Assembly (NCBI RefSeq): GCF_036345255.1
Contig: NZ_CP107783.1
Location: 8,549,001 to 8,613,000, forward strand
Length of the DNA: 64,000 nt
Direction: 5' to 3'
From: Streptomyces sp. NBC_00569
GTDB lineage: Bacteria; Actinomycetota; Actinomycetes; Streptomycetales; Streptomycetaceae
A program made the position numbers and the translations under genes. Under the pieces are notes generated by a model. The model was not told the origin of the DNA. It saw nothing but the letters and a program-made list of their open reading frames with translations, and ran no database searches. Positions 16,509 through 24,748 of the stretch are shown here, in pieces (within the stretch, counting starts at the first letter, position 1; each line of letters begins with the position of its first letter).

Positions 16509-17858
16509 CTACGTCGTCCCGTCGCGGGCCGCCGCCAGCAGGCCCGCCCAGTCCGGGATCTTCACCGGGCCGCGCCCCAGGGAGCGGCCCAGCTCCGCCT
16601 CCGCGCGCTCGATCGCAAGCCACCCGGGCCACTCGACGGCCGCGCAGCCCGCCGCGCGAAGCCCGGGAAGCGCGTCACCGGGAACGTCCCGGACGGTCAG
16701 CGCGGCGGCGTCGTCGAGCAGTGACTGCGCGGTCTCCTTGGCGCACGGGCGATTGGTGCCGATCACGCCCGTCGGGCCGCGCTTGATCCAGCCCGCGACG
16801 TACTCGCCGGGCGAGACCTCGCCCGCCCGCAGGACGCGCCCCTCGCGATGCGGCACGGTCGCGGTGGCCTCGTCGAACGGCAGGCCGTCCAGGGGCACTC
16901 CGCGGTATCCCACCGACCGCAGGACGAGCTGCGCGTCGATGTCGTCGAAGCGGCCGGTGCCGCTCACACCGCCCGAGCCGTCCGGCGCGGTGTGCTCGAA
17001 CCGCACGCCCGACACCCGGCCCGCCGCCCCCTCCAGGAGCGCCACCGGCCGCTGGAAGAAACGCAGATGGATGCGGCGGGGGAGACCCGGCGACGGGCGC
17101 TCGGCCCAGCCGCGCAGCACCTCGACGTTCCGCCGGTTCGCCGCCGGCAGCGCCGACGGGTCGGCATAGGCGGGATCGAGCGCCAACTCGGCCGGATCCA
17201 CGACCACTTCGACCCCGGGAAGCGTGCCGAGCTCACGCAGCTCCTTGGTCGTGAAGCGTGCCTGCGAAGGACCGCGCCGCCCCACCATGTGCACGTCCCG
17301 CACCCGGCTGTCGGCCAGGGCGCCGAGCGCCGCCTGCGGCATGTCGGTGGGCGCCAGCTCGGCCGCGCCGCGGGCCAGGATCCGGGTGACGTCCACGGCG
17401 ACGTTGCCCACGCCGATGACGACGGCCGACTCCACGCCCCGCACGAACGCCTCCGCCGCCGCGTCCGGGTGCGCGCTGTACCAGGAGACGAAGTCGGTCG
17501 CCGACCAGCTGCCCGGAAGATCCTCGCCCGGTACGCCCAGATGGCGGTCGGTGGCGGCCCCCACGCAGTACACGACCGCGTGGTACATCTCCAGGAGCCG
17601 GTCGGGAGGCAGGCCGGGGCCGATCTCGACGCCGCCGACGAAGCGGACGCGCTCGTGCTCCAGGACCGTGCGCAGATTGTTCTGCAGCGACTTGATCTTC
17701 TCGTGGTCCGGTGCCACGCCGTAGCGCACCAGGCCGTACGGGCAGGGGAGCCGGTCGAGGACGTCCACGTGGACGTCCGGGACCCGCTCCTGCTGGACCA
17801 GGCTCTGCGCGGTGTACACCCCGCTCGGCCCCGACCCCACAACGGCGACGCGCAGCAC
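16509..17858 (-). CDS. fprA: Ferredoxin/flavodoxin-NADP+ reductase, adrenodoxin-reductase type (FprA-like)
   Basis: 449 residues from GTG 17858 with GGAAGGAG six bases upstream. FAD-binding GxGxxG in VAVVGSGPSGVYTAQSL; conserved CPYGLVRYGVAPDHEKIKS; NADP-binding VVIGVGNVAVDVTRIL and RRGPSQARFTTKELRELG; C-terminal GEYVAGWIKRGPTGVIGTNR binding FAD. Length and motifs match mycobacterial FprA and mitochondrial adrenodoxin reductase, which move electrons from NADPH to ferredoxins for P450s and other oxidases. No ferredoxin or P450 gene adjoins. Confidence 0.93.
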   Translation of the reverse strand: MLRVAVVGSGPSGVYTAQSLVQQERVPDVHVDVLDRLPCPYGLVRYGVAPDHEKIKSLQNNLRTVLEHERVRFVGGVEIGPGLPPDRLLEMYHAVVYCVGAATDRHLGVPGEDLPGSWSATDFVSWYSAHPDAAAEAFVRGVESAVVIGVGNVAVDVTRILARGAAELAPTDMPQAALGALADSRVRDVHMVGRRGPSQARFTTKELRELGTLPGVEVVVDPAELALDPAYADPSALPAANRRNVEVLRGWAERPSPGLPRRIHLRFFQRPVALLEGAAGRVSGVRFEHTAPDGSGGVSGTGRFDDIDAQLVLRSVGYRGVPLDGLPFDEATATVPHREGRVLRAGEVSPGEYVAGWIKRGPTGVIGTNRPCAKETAQSLLDDAAALTVRDVPGDALPGLRAAGCAAVEWPGWLAIERAEAELGRSLGRGPVKIPDWAGLLAAARDGTT

Positions 17859-17954
17859 GGCGGACTCCTTCCGCAGGCCGACGGACTTCCAGCATGACAC
17901 CGAGGGGGCCGGTCCGGGAGGGTGTGACGCGCACGGGAGCTCACCCGCCGGGCG

Positions 17955-18599
17955 TCACGACATCTTCCGCATGCGCCCGATCTCGGCCGTCTGCTGTGCG
18001 ATCACGTCGTTCGCCATCTCTTCGATCTGGACGTTGTTCCCCTCGGACAGCACGTCCGTCGCCATGGTGACCGCCCCGGTGTGATGCGTGATCATGAGCT
18101 TCAGGAAGAGCTCGTCGAAGGCCGCGCCGTGCGCCGTGCGCAACGTCTTTAGCTGTGCCTCGGTCGCCATCCCCGGCATCGCCTCGTGCCCGTGGTGCCC
18201 GCCGCTCTCGCGTTCTCTGCCCTGGGTGTTGAGCCAGCCCTCCATGGCTCCGACCTCCGGGCCCTGCGCCGCGGCGATGCGCTCCGCGAGGCGCTTGACC
18301 TGGCCCGACTCGGCTCGCTTCGGGGCGAGTTCGGTCATCCGGAGGGCCTGTGTGTGATGCGCGATCATCATCTGCGCGTAGCTGAAGTCGGCCGAGTTGG
18401 GGCTGTCGTCCGGCTTGCGCTTCTGGGCGTCCTCGGCCGACAGCGTCTCGGCGCCCTCGCCCGGCTTGCCCGGCGCGATCACCGAAGGCCCCGGCTGAGC
18501 ACGGGAGTTGGCGTCGGCGCCCTCACCGTCCGACGCCGTGTCACAGCCGCCGAGTACGAGGGCGGCGACCGCGACCGTCAACGGCAGAACAACTTTCAT
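17955..18599 (-). CDS. DUF305 lipoprotein
   Basis: 214 residues from ATG 18599. Lipoprotein signal with lipobox LVLGGCD at about residue 17. The mature part has two DUF305 halves with His/Met-rich pairs: SYAQMMIAHHTQALRM and KLMITHHTGAVTMA, plus GGHHGHEAMPGM between them. DUF305 proteins are ferritin-like four-helix bundles; the His/Met content suggests metal (possibly copper) binding, which is inference. Divergent from the secreted LVIVD protein, with 117 bp between starts, so the pair is probably co-regulated and both act outside the membrane. Confidence 0.9.
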   Translation of the reverse strand: MKVVLPLTVAVAALVLGGCDTASDGEGADANSRAQPGPSVIAPGKPGEGAETLSAEDAQKRKPDDSPNSADFSYAQMMIAHHTQALRMTELAPKRAESGQVKRLAERIAAAQGPEVGAMEGWLNTQGRERESGGHHGHEAMPGMATEAQLKTLRTAHGAAFDELFLKLMITHHTGAVTMATDVLSEGNNVQIEEMANDVIAQQTAEIGRMRKMS

Positions 18600-18716
18600 G
18601 ACGAGTACGTTGCCATCTGTTGATCTGTGCATGATGAAGACGATACTCGTGGGGGTCCGTGCTCCGCTCCCGCATCAACGGGGGAAGCGGGGAAGTCCTC
18701 GATGAGGGAGACAGCA

Positions 18717-20219
18717 GTGACCCTGTTGAACGAGTCCCGAACGCGCGGCAGACGCCTGGGAGTTGCCGCGACAGCGGCCGGGCTGCTGGCCGCGCTGCTC
18801 ATGGCCGGTCCGGCGGCGGCGACCCCCGACCCGGGCGACGCCCCGGCCAAGGCCGAGCGGCTCTCGAAGAGCGCGGCGGCCGACACCCGGGCGGCGATCG
18901 TGAACGGCGACATACCCGCCCAGGACGAGGTCGTCCACTCAGACAACATCGAACATCTCGCCAACATCCCCAAGGACGTGCTGCCCGGCATCAACTCGGA
19001 CCTCGCGTTCCAGGGCAAGTACGCCTTCGCGGGGAACTACGACGGCTTCCGCATCTTCGACATCAGCAACCCGAAGGCCCCGAAGACCGTCGCGCAGGTC
19101 CTGTGCCCCGGATCGCAGAACGACATCTCCGTCTCCGGTGACCTGCTCTTCCTGTCGACCGACTCGTCGCGCAGCGACAACTCCTGTGCCAGCACCACAC
19201 AGCCGGCCACGGAGAAGTCCTCCTGGGAGGGCATGAAGGTCTTCGACATCAGCGACAAGAAGAACCCGAAGTACGTCGCAGCCGTCGAGACCGCCTGCGG
19301 CTCGCACACGCACACGCTGGTCCCGGAGAAGAAGAACGTCTACGTGTACGTCTCGTCGTACTCGCCGAGCGCGACGTTCCCGGACTGCCAGCCGCCGCAC
19401 GACGGGATCTCGGTCATCAAGGTGCCGCGCAAGGCACCCGAGAAGGCGGCGATGGTCAACTTCCCCGTCCTGTTCCCCGGTGAGGGACCCGACGGCGGGG
19501 GCAACCCCGGCGGGCCCACCAACCCGGGCGTCTCCAAGACCACCGGCTGCCACGACATCACGGTCCTGCCCTCGAAGGACCTGGCCGCCGGTGCCTGCAT
19601 GGGCGACGGCATCCTGTTCTCCATCAAGGACCCCGAGAACCCCAAGGTCATCGACCAGGTCGAGGACAACACCAACTTCGCGTTCTGGCACTCGGCGACG
19701 TTCAACCAGAAGGCCGACAAGGTCGTCTTCACGGACGAGCTGGGCGGCGGCGGGGCGGCCACCTGCAACGAGGCCGTCGGGCCGGACCGCGGCGCCGACG
19801 GCATCTACGCCATCGTCGGCAAGGGCGACCACCGCAAGCTGGTCTTCAAGAACTACTTCAAGATCCCCCGCCACCAGGCGGACACCGAGAACTGCGTGGC
19901 CCACAACGGCTCGCTGATCCCCGTCAAGGGCAAGGACATCATGGTCCAGGCCTGGTACCAGGGCGGCGTCTCGGTCTGGGACTTCACCGACTCCTCGAAG
20001 CCCAAGGAGATCGGCTACTTCGAGCGCGGTCCGCTCACCACGGACACCCTCCAGGTGGGCGGTGCCTGGTCCGCGTACTACTACAACGGCTACATCTACT
20101 CGAACGACATCGCCAAGGGCTTCGACGTCCTGAAGCTCAGCGACCGGCGCACCGACCCGGCCGAACGGGTCCGCACGGGCGAGCTGAACGTCCAGACGCA
20201 GCCGGACTACTTCGACTGA
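18717..20219 (+). CDS. Secreted LVIVD-repeat protein
   Basis: 500 residues from GTG 18717, chosen for AGGGAG six bases upstream; ATG 18702 is an in-frame alternative. Signal peptide RLGVAATAAGLLAALLMAGP ending near AAATP. LVIVD/propeller-like repeats contain FRIFDISNPKAPK, MKVFDISDKKNPKYV, VSVWDFTDSSKPKEIGYF and FDVLKLSD. Two His-containing motifs (GSHTHTLVPEKK, FAFWHSATFN) and several Cys are conserved-looking. The function of such propellers is unknown. Divergent from the DUF305 lipoprotein; its 3' end overlaps the convergent TetR gene by 13 bp. Confidence 0.88.
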   Translation: MTLLNESRTRGRRLGVAATAAGLLAALLMAGPAAATPDPGDAPAKAERLSKSAAADTRAAIVNGDIPAQDEVVHSDNIEHLANIPKDVLPGINSDLAFQGKYAFAGNYDGFRIFDISNPKAPKTVAQVLCPGSQNDISVSGDLLFLSTDSSRSDNSCASTTQPATEKSSWEGMKVFDISDKKNPKYVAAVETACGSHTHTLVPEKKNVYVYVSSYSPSATFPDCQPPHDGISVIKVPRKAPEKAAMVNFPVLFPGEGPDGGGNPGGPTNPGVSKTTGCHDITVLPSKDLAAGACMGDGILFSIKDPENPKVIDQVEDNTNFAFWHSATFNQKADKVVFTDELGGGGAATCNEAVGPDRGADGIYAIVGKGDHRKLVFKNYFKIPRHQADTENCVAHNGSLIPVKGKDIMVQAWYQGGVSVWDFTDSSKPKEIGYFERGPLTTDTLQVGGAWSAYYYNGYIYSNDIAKGFDVLKLSDRRTDPAERVRTGELNVQTQPDYFD

Positions 20220-20902
20220 GCGCCGTTCGACCGGGACCCGGGACCTCCGGGCTCGAAGTACTGGGAGAAGTCCGGGGCACCCCCCGGGCTTCTCCCGCCG
20301 GGCGCCGCGTCGTCCGGCGGGGTTCCGAGCTCCCACGCGAGCCCGTACCGGGCGAACAGCTCCGCCCGAAGGGTCGGCAACGGCATCGGCGCCCCCGGAA
20401 CCAGCGCCGCGAACACCGCCCCCATCAGCTGGGAGCGCAGCAGCGGATAGTCGCGTTCGACGCTGAGCGAGCCGTTCCGCATGACGGTGTCGCGCAGCAG
20501 CTCGGCGAGCCGCTGCTGCTCGGGGCACTGCACGAAGCCCTCGGCCTGGAGGATCCCCGCCATGTGCGTCCGCATGAGGACGGGGTGGTCGACGGCGAGG
20601 CCGAGGATCGCGTCGACGGCCCGCGCCAGCCGCTCCGGCCCGTCCTCGGTGTGCGGCTCGCGCTCCAGCGCCGCCTCCAGCGTCCGGTGCATCAGCCGGT
20701 GCACCGCGGACTGGAGCAGCTGCCGCTTGCCGGGGAAGTAGTACGACACCAGACCCCGCGCCGAACCGGCGCGGTCCGCGATGTCGCCGAGCGTCGTCGC
20801 GTCGTACCCGCGCTCCCCGACGAGCTCGACCGTCGCCTGCAGAAGCCGCTCGCGGGATCGCCGTCGCAACTCCTCGTTGACCGATGCGCTCCGCGGGGAC
20901 AT
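20207..20902 (-). CDS. TetR-family transcriptional regulator
   Basis: 231 residues from ATG 20902 with CAGGAG eight bases upstream. N-terminal helix-turn-helix is clear: RERLLQATVELVGERGYDAT then TLGDIADRAGSARGLVSYYF. The C-terminal ligand domain is not assignable to a known inducer; the last 30 residues are Pro/Gly-rich. It is convergent with LVIVD (13-bp overlap) and divergent from the GNAT gene 260 bp away. A 17-bp palindrome just upstream of its start is a likely autoregulatory operator. Confidence 0.93.
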   Translation of the reverse strand: MSPRSASVNEELRRRSRERLLQATVELVGERGYDATTLGDIADRAGSARGLVSYYFPGKRQLLQSAVHRLMHRTLEAALEREPHTEDGPERLARAVDAILGLAVDHPVLMRTHMAGILQAEGFVQCPEQQRLAELLRDTVMRNGSLSVERDYPLLRSQLMGAVFAALVPGAPMPLPTLRAELFARYGLAWELGTPPDDAAPGGRSPGGAPDFSQYFEPGGPGSRSNGAQSK

Positions 20903-20921
20903 CCTGTTAACTCCTGCGTTG

Positions 20922-20938
20922 ACTGGCTCACAGCCAGT
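20922..20938. promoter_or_regulatory. TetR operator candidate
   Basis: ACTGGCT (20922-20928) and AGCCAGT (20932-20938) form a perfect 7-bp inverted repeat with a 3-bp spacer, 20 bp upstream of the TetR start and overlapping TATACT-like promoter bases. Confidence 0.6.
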
Positions 20939-20981
20939 ATACTCAGCGCGTCCCTGTCAGAGGGCTCTTTGCGGAACCTCT

Positions 20982-21088
20982 GCCCAGGGCCCCTGGGCGT
21001 ATCCGGCGACGCGGGGGATCGTCGGATACGCCCGGTCCCAGCGGGCGGGTGTCCGGACGGCGTCGGCGCCGTCCGGACACCCGCCCGC
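20982..21088. repeat. Three consecutive palindromes between divergent genes
   Basis: First palindrome: GCCCAGGG/CCCTGGGC around one base, 20982-20998. Second: GGGCGTATCCG at 20995-21005 with its exact complement at 21023-21033. Third: a perfect 22-bp stem, 21041-21062 against 21067-21088, closed by a TCGG loop. Such hairpins would normally be terminators, yet they lie upstream of both flanking genes. No coding sequence is evident here. Confidence 0.75.
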
Positions 21089-21162
21089 CGGTGGATTCCG
21101 GCCCGGCCGCCGGCGCCGGAAATTCCTGCCGGCGGCGGACTCCTCCAGGGCACACTGGCCCG

Positions 21163-21747
21163 ATGCCGCAGCTGATCGCTCCCGACGTCCGCGTCCACGC
21201 CTCCTTCCTCGCCGCCATGGACGAGGCCCGCGCCGAGGGCCACGGCGGACCCGACGACGACTCCACGGCGGGGCTCAGCCTGCGCGTGTACGGAGACACC
21301 TGGCAGGATCCGGCGGTCTTCGCGCAGTACGTCGCCCGCATGCGGCTCACCCACGGACCGCGCAGCATCCTGCAGTACGACGTCGAGTGCACGACCCTCT
21401 GGTACGTCGACGGAGACGCCTACCTCGGCCGCCTCGCGATCCGCCACCGCCTCACCGAGGCCTGGCTGCGCGACGGGCACATCGGCTACGACGTACGGCC
21501 CGGCGCCCGTGGCCGCGGACACGCCACCGCGATGCTCCGCGCCGCTCTCCCGCTCGCCGCGCGCCTGGGCGTCGACCCTGCGCTGATCACGTGTGACACG
21601 GACAACGCAGCCTCCCGCCGCGTCATCGAGGCCTGCGGTGGAGTACGGGACGAAGGGGGCGAGGACGACGGGGTGCTGCGGTACTGGACGCCCACCGGAG
21701 CCGGATCGCACACCGGGCGAACCCTCCCTACAGTGGACAAGGGGTGA
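21163..21747 (+). CDS. GNAT-family N-acetyltransferase
   Basis: 194 residues from ATG 21163; the ribosome site is weak. Single GNAT domain: acceptor part VYGDTWQDPAVFAQYV, strand LGRLAIRHRL, then the acetyl-CoA loop IGYDVRPGARGRGHATAML (RGRGHA) and ITCDTDNAASRRVIEACGGV. Similar to YedL/ElaA-like Streptomyces acetyltransferases of unknown acceptor. Followed 29 bp later by the DUF2630 gene on the same strand. Confidence 0.85.
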   Translation: MPQLIAPDVRVHASFLAAMDEARAEGHGGPDDDSTAGLSLRVYGDTWQDPAVFAQYVARMRLTHGPRSILQYDVECTTLWYVDGDAYLGRLAIRHRLTEAWLRDGHIGYDVRPGARGRGHATAMLRAALPLAARLGVDPALITCDTDNAASRRVIEACGGVRDEGGEDDGVLRYWTPTGAGSHTGRTLPTVDKG

Positions 21748-21776
21748 CGGGCAGGCCGGCTAGGAGGCGTACCGAC

Positions 21777-22022
21777 ATGGATCAAGAGCAGATCCTGGCC
21801 CGGATCACGGCGATGGTCGACGACGAGAAGCGGCTCCGCGCGTCGCTCGCCTCCGGACAGATCGACGGGGCGACCGAGCACGAGCGCCTTGCCGCCGTGG
21901 AACGCGAACTCGACCAGTGCTGGGACCTGCTGCGCCAGCGCCGGGCCAAGACGGAGTTCGGCGAGAACCCCGACGAGGCGAGGGCCAGGCCCGAGTCCCA
22001 GGTCGAGGGCTATCAGTCGTGA
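21777..22022 (+). CDS. DUF2630 family small protein
   Basis: 81 residues from ATG, with TAGGAGG nine bases upstream. Charged helical protein (ILARITAMVDDEKRLRASLA, then ERLAAVERELDQCWDLLRQR), matching the DUF2630 family common in actinomycetes. No catalytic motif; probably a small coiled-coil-like cytosolic protein. Its stop codon lies inside the first unit of a 14-bp tandem repeat. Confidence 0.85.
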   Translation: MDQEQILARITAMVDDEKRLRASLASGQIDGATEHERLAAVERELDQCWDLLRQRRAKTEFGENPDEARARPESQVEGYQS

Positions 22023-22120
22023 CAGCCCAGTCGTGACGCCCAGTAGTGACAGCCCAGGAGTGACAGCCCAGGAATGACGGGCCGGTCGTGACGTCCAGTT
22101 GTGTCGTCCAGTCGTGACGG
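22019..22120. repeat. Degenerate 13-14 bp tandem repeat, about 7.5 copies
   Basis: Units of the form GTGACAGCCCAGTC start at 22019, 22033, 22046, 22060, 22074, 22088, 22101 and 22114. Two adjacent units (22046, 22060) are identical; the others differ at a few positions or by one base. It fills the convergent space between DUF2630 and PAP2. Confidence 0.8.
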
Positions 22121-22148
22121 CACACCCCGACGGCCTTGTCCTGACGGG

Positions 22149-22814
22149 TCACCTGTTCGCGGTGAGCCGCTCGTAGGCCGTCACGGACACGGTCACCGTC
22201 AGCGCGCCGAGCAGCCAGCCGCCGAGTACGTCCGAGGGCCAGTGCACGCCGAGCCACAGCCGTGTGAGGCCGACGCCGACGACCGACACCACCGCGAGCG
22301 TGCACGCCGTGCGCCACAGGGCGCGGCCTGCGCCGTAGCGGCGCAGCAGCCAGAGGATCAGCCCCCACACCACTGTCGCCGTCATCGCGTGCCCGGAGGG
22401 GAAGGCCGCGTAGTGCGCGGAGTCCACGGGGTCCTTCCACACGGGGCGGTCACGGCCGACGGCCGCCTTCAGGCCCTGCTGGATCAGTGTGCCCACCGCA
22501 CATGTGGCGGCCACCCACAGCGCGAGCCACCAGGCGTCATGTCTCCATACAAGCCAGACGACGACCACGGCGCACAGGGCGCGCATCGCCCACGGATCCC
22601 AGAACCAGTCCGTCAGAACCCGGTTCACCCGCGTCAGTCCGGGATCGTCGACGGCCCAGCGGTGGACGGTGCGCGCCAGCTCGCCGTCCAGCGACATCAG
22701 CGGTTCCCAGCGCGTTGCCACCGCGATCAGCAGCAGCGCGCTGAGGGCGGCCAGCACCGCCGTCGCGCGCGCGAGCCGTGGGCGGGGCGGGGAGTCGACC
22801 GGTGCCGGGTGCAT
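22149..22814 (-). CDS. PAP2-family membrane phosphatase
   Basis: 221 residues from ATG 22814 with GTGAGG upstream; an in-frame GTG lies at 22829. Six membrane helices are apparent. All three phosphatase motifs are present: KAAVGRDRP, PSGH in FPSGHAMTA, and RLWLGVHWPSDVLGG. These enzymes dephosphorylate lipid phosphates such as undecaprenyl pyrophosphate, phosphatidate or phosphatidylglycerophosphate on the outer membrane face. No close pathway neighbour. Confidence 0.93.
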   Translation of the reverse strand: MHPAPVDSPPRPRLARATAVLAALSALLLIAVATRWEPLMSLDGELARTVHRWAVDDPGLTRVNRVLTDWFWDPWAMRALCAVVVVWLVWRHDAWWLALWVAATCAVGTLIQQGLKAAVGRDRPVWKDPVDSAHYAAFPSGHAMTATVVWGLILWLLRRYGAGRALWRTACTLAVVSVVGVGLTRLWLGVHWPSDVLGGWLLGALTVTVSVTAYERLTANR

Positions 22815-22887
22815 GGGAATGATCCTCACCCATGGACGGCGCCGGTGGCCATCAGGCGGAGCGGACGCGTCCGGCTCCGGCCGTCGG

Positions 22888-23823
22888 TCAGCCCAGCGCG
22901 CGCAGGCCCGGCACGAAGGTCACCAGGAGCGGCACCACCGGTACGAGGGCGGCCGCCGCGGTCAGGCGCAGACGCCGGGCCGGGGTGAGCCGCCGCGGCG
23001 GGGTCAGCAACCGGTGCACGCGCTGCGGCACATGGGCCTGCGGGGTGGGGCAGGGGCCGAACACCCCGCGGTCCTCGTTGAGTTCGACCAGGGCGAGAGC
23101 GATGGTCAGGCGTCCGAAGCGGCGCGACGCCATGTCGTCGGCGGCCAGTTCGACGAGCCGGTGCATCTCGTCGCGGAACGCGGCGAAGACCGGAACCTGA
23201 GGGAAGCCCGTGGCCAGCGCCCCCGAGCAGTGCAGCAGCCAGTCGTGCCGCCACTGTGCGTGACCCATCTCGTGCGCGAGGACCGCGTCCAGCTGACGGC
23301 CCTTGAGGCGGCGCAGGGCGGCCGTCGTGATGACCAGCTGGGGCGCGGCGCCCGGCAGCCACCAGGCGTCGGGGCGCTCGCCTTCGAGGACGACGAGTCG
23401 GTCGCTGCCCGGCTCCTCGCCCGGCAACAGCGGGGAACGCACCAGGAGTTCGGCGCGCCGCCGCCTGCGCCTGGCCCGCGATCGGAAGATCTCCCGGGCG
23501 AGCATCGCCGCGGTCCACAGCCCGCCGAGCGCGAGCGTCACGGCCAGCGTCGCCGCCCATCCGCCGGCCGCCCGCAGCGCGTACGCGTCGACGACGGCGT
23601 GCGGGGCGGACGCGAACACATGGCCGCGGACGGCCTGCCAGGCGGCGGCCGCGCTCAGCGTCATCGACAGCGCGCAGCACAGGAGGACACCGGCCACCAC
23701 GCACTGCCACACCCAGAGGGCGACCACCGGCTCGCGCTCCGGCCAGTCGGCCCGCGCGAGAAGGCGGGGGGCGACGACAGCGGCGAGGGTGCCGAGCAGC
23801 AGCAGTGCTACGGGGACCGTCAT
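22888..23823 (-). CDS. M56-family (BlaR1-like) membrane metallopeptidase
   Basis: 311 residues. Zinc protease motif HEMGH in LDAVLAHEMGHAQWRHDW, with a downstream glutamate ligand region (VELAADDMASRR). Membrane helices at the N-terminus, around residues 35-60 and 90-110, and one near the C-terminus. M56 proteins sense signals and cleave regulators such as BlaI; the C-terminal penicillin sensor of BlaR1 is absent and no BlaI-type repressor is in the window. The DUF5134 gene upstream on the same strand may form a unit with it (159 bp apart). Confidence 0.88.
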   Translation of the reverse strand: MTVPVALLLLGTLAAVVAPRLLARADWPEREPVVALWVWQCVVAGVLLCCALSMTLSAAAAWQAVRGHVFASAPHAVVDAYALRAAGGWAATLAVTLALGGLWTAAMLAREIFRSRARRRRRRAELLVRSPLLPGEEPGSDRLVVLEGERPDAWWLPGAAPQLVITTAALRRLKGRQLDAVLAHEMGHAQWRHDWLLHCSGALATGFPQVPVFAAFRDEMHRLVELAADDMASRRFGRLTIALALVELNEDRGVFGPCPTPQAHVPQRVHRLLTPPRRLTPARRLRLTAAAALVPVVPLLVTFVPGLRALG

Positions 23824-23982
23824 GGCCTCAGCCTATGAGCCGGGGCTACCGGAGGGTACGGGCTGTCGCGTCAAGTGACGTACGCCACGGTTTTGAGCGG
23901 GCAGTTGTCCGCAATGGAGCAGTTTCCCCGGCCCGCTGTCCGGGCGGGCTCGCGAGGCACGTCCACGGCCCCGCCCGCGCGG

Positions 23983-24531
23983 CTACATGGTGAGCAGCAT
24001 CGCGACCATCCCGATGCCCATCGAGAGACGGCAGGCCCGCGCCAGCTCCGGGCGGTCCCCCCACCCGGACACGGGCGGGCCGCCCCCGGCCGTCGCCACC
24101 GGCACCAGCCGCGCCCCCGACCACAGCACGTACCCCGCGAAATAGAGCAGGAGCAGTCCGGTCACCAGCGGTGCGCCCGCACCTCCGTGCCCGGCGTGCC
24201 CGCTCGGTGCCGCGGCCATCCCCACCGCCATGTACGCCATGGCGAACGTACCCACCAGGTGGTGCAGGTGGTGCGCGCTCGAACGGGACGCCCACAGCGC
24301 GCGCAGCGCCGCCGCCCCGAACACGAGCGCGTACAACGCCCAGGCGGCGCGCGGTGGCGTGATCACCGCGGCGGGTATCGCCATGAGCGCCATGCCGAAC
24401 CCCATGAGGGCCTCGCTGCCCGCCGTGCGACGCTGCTCCTCGACCCCGCTGCGCATCCGCAGCAGGCAGTACGCCCCCGTCGCCGCGCACAGCGCGACGA
24501 GCAGCCAGGCGGCCGAGCCCGGTCCGTGCAC
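23983..24531 (-). CDS. DUF5134 integral membrane protein
   Basis: 182 residues from GTG 24531, chosen for GGGGGAGG five bases upstream. About five membrane helices (AAWLLVALCAATGAYCLL, ALMGFGMALMAIPAAVI, AALRALWASR, LVTGLLLLYFAGYVLW, SMGIGMVAMLL). His-rich segment SAHHLHHLVGTFAMAYMAVG suggests metal or heme handling, which is inference. DUF5134 genes often accompany M56 peptidase genes in Streptomyces, as here. Confidence 0.75.
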   Translation of the reverse strand: MHGPGSAAWLLVALCAATGAYCLLRMRSGVEEQRRTAGSEALMGFGMALMAIPAAVITPPRAAWALYALVFGAAALRALWASRSSAHHLHHLVGTFAMAYMAVGMAAAPSGHAGHGGAGAPLVTGLLLLYFAGYVLWSGARLVPVATAGGGPPVSGWGDRPELARACRLSMGIGMVAMLLTM

Positions 24532-24712
24532 GCGAACCTCCCCCAGTCGGACGCCGTACCGCGTCGGGGACGAGATGCCCGTGCAGGGCGGGGCGCAATC
24601 GAGCGCAGGGGAGCACTGGGAGCGTTCGGCGGTGCGACCGTGCGCGGGCGGTGCGCGGTCGGCGGCCCGCCGGTCGGGGAGCGGGTGCGGGGGCCAGGTT
24701 TGGACCAGCGGA

Positions 24713-24742
24713 AAGTTTGCAGGTAAAACACTTGCTAAACTT
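24713..24742. promoter_or_regulatory. Imperfect palindrome in front of FUSC-MarR operon
   Basis: AAGTTT (24713-24718) and AAACTT (24737-24742) frame an AT-rich imperfect inverted repeat with inner GCAGGT and ACTTGC, ending seven bases before the FUSC start. AT-rich palindromes of this size are typical MarR sites, so MarR (last gene of the operon) probably represses here. Confidence 0.6.
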
Positions 24743-24748
24743 CTCTGT

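Noticed and set aside
20982..21088. Simple intrinsic terminator
   Set aside because: Both flanking genes are transcribed away from it, and three separate palindromes are present, so I listed it as a repeat instead.
22019..22120. CRISPR-like array
   Set aside because: Units are contiguous with no spacers and only 13-14 bp; simple tandem repeat.
22888..23823. Beta-lactam sensor BlaR1
   Set aside because: Only the M56 peptidase part is present; the penicillin-binding sensor domain and a BlaI partner are missing.
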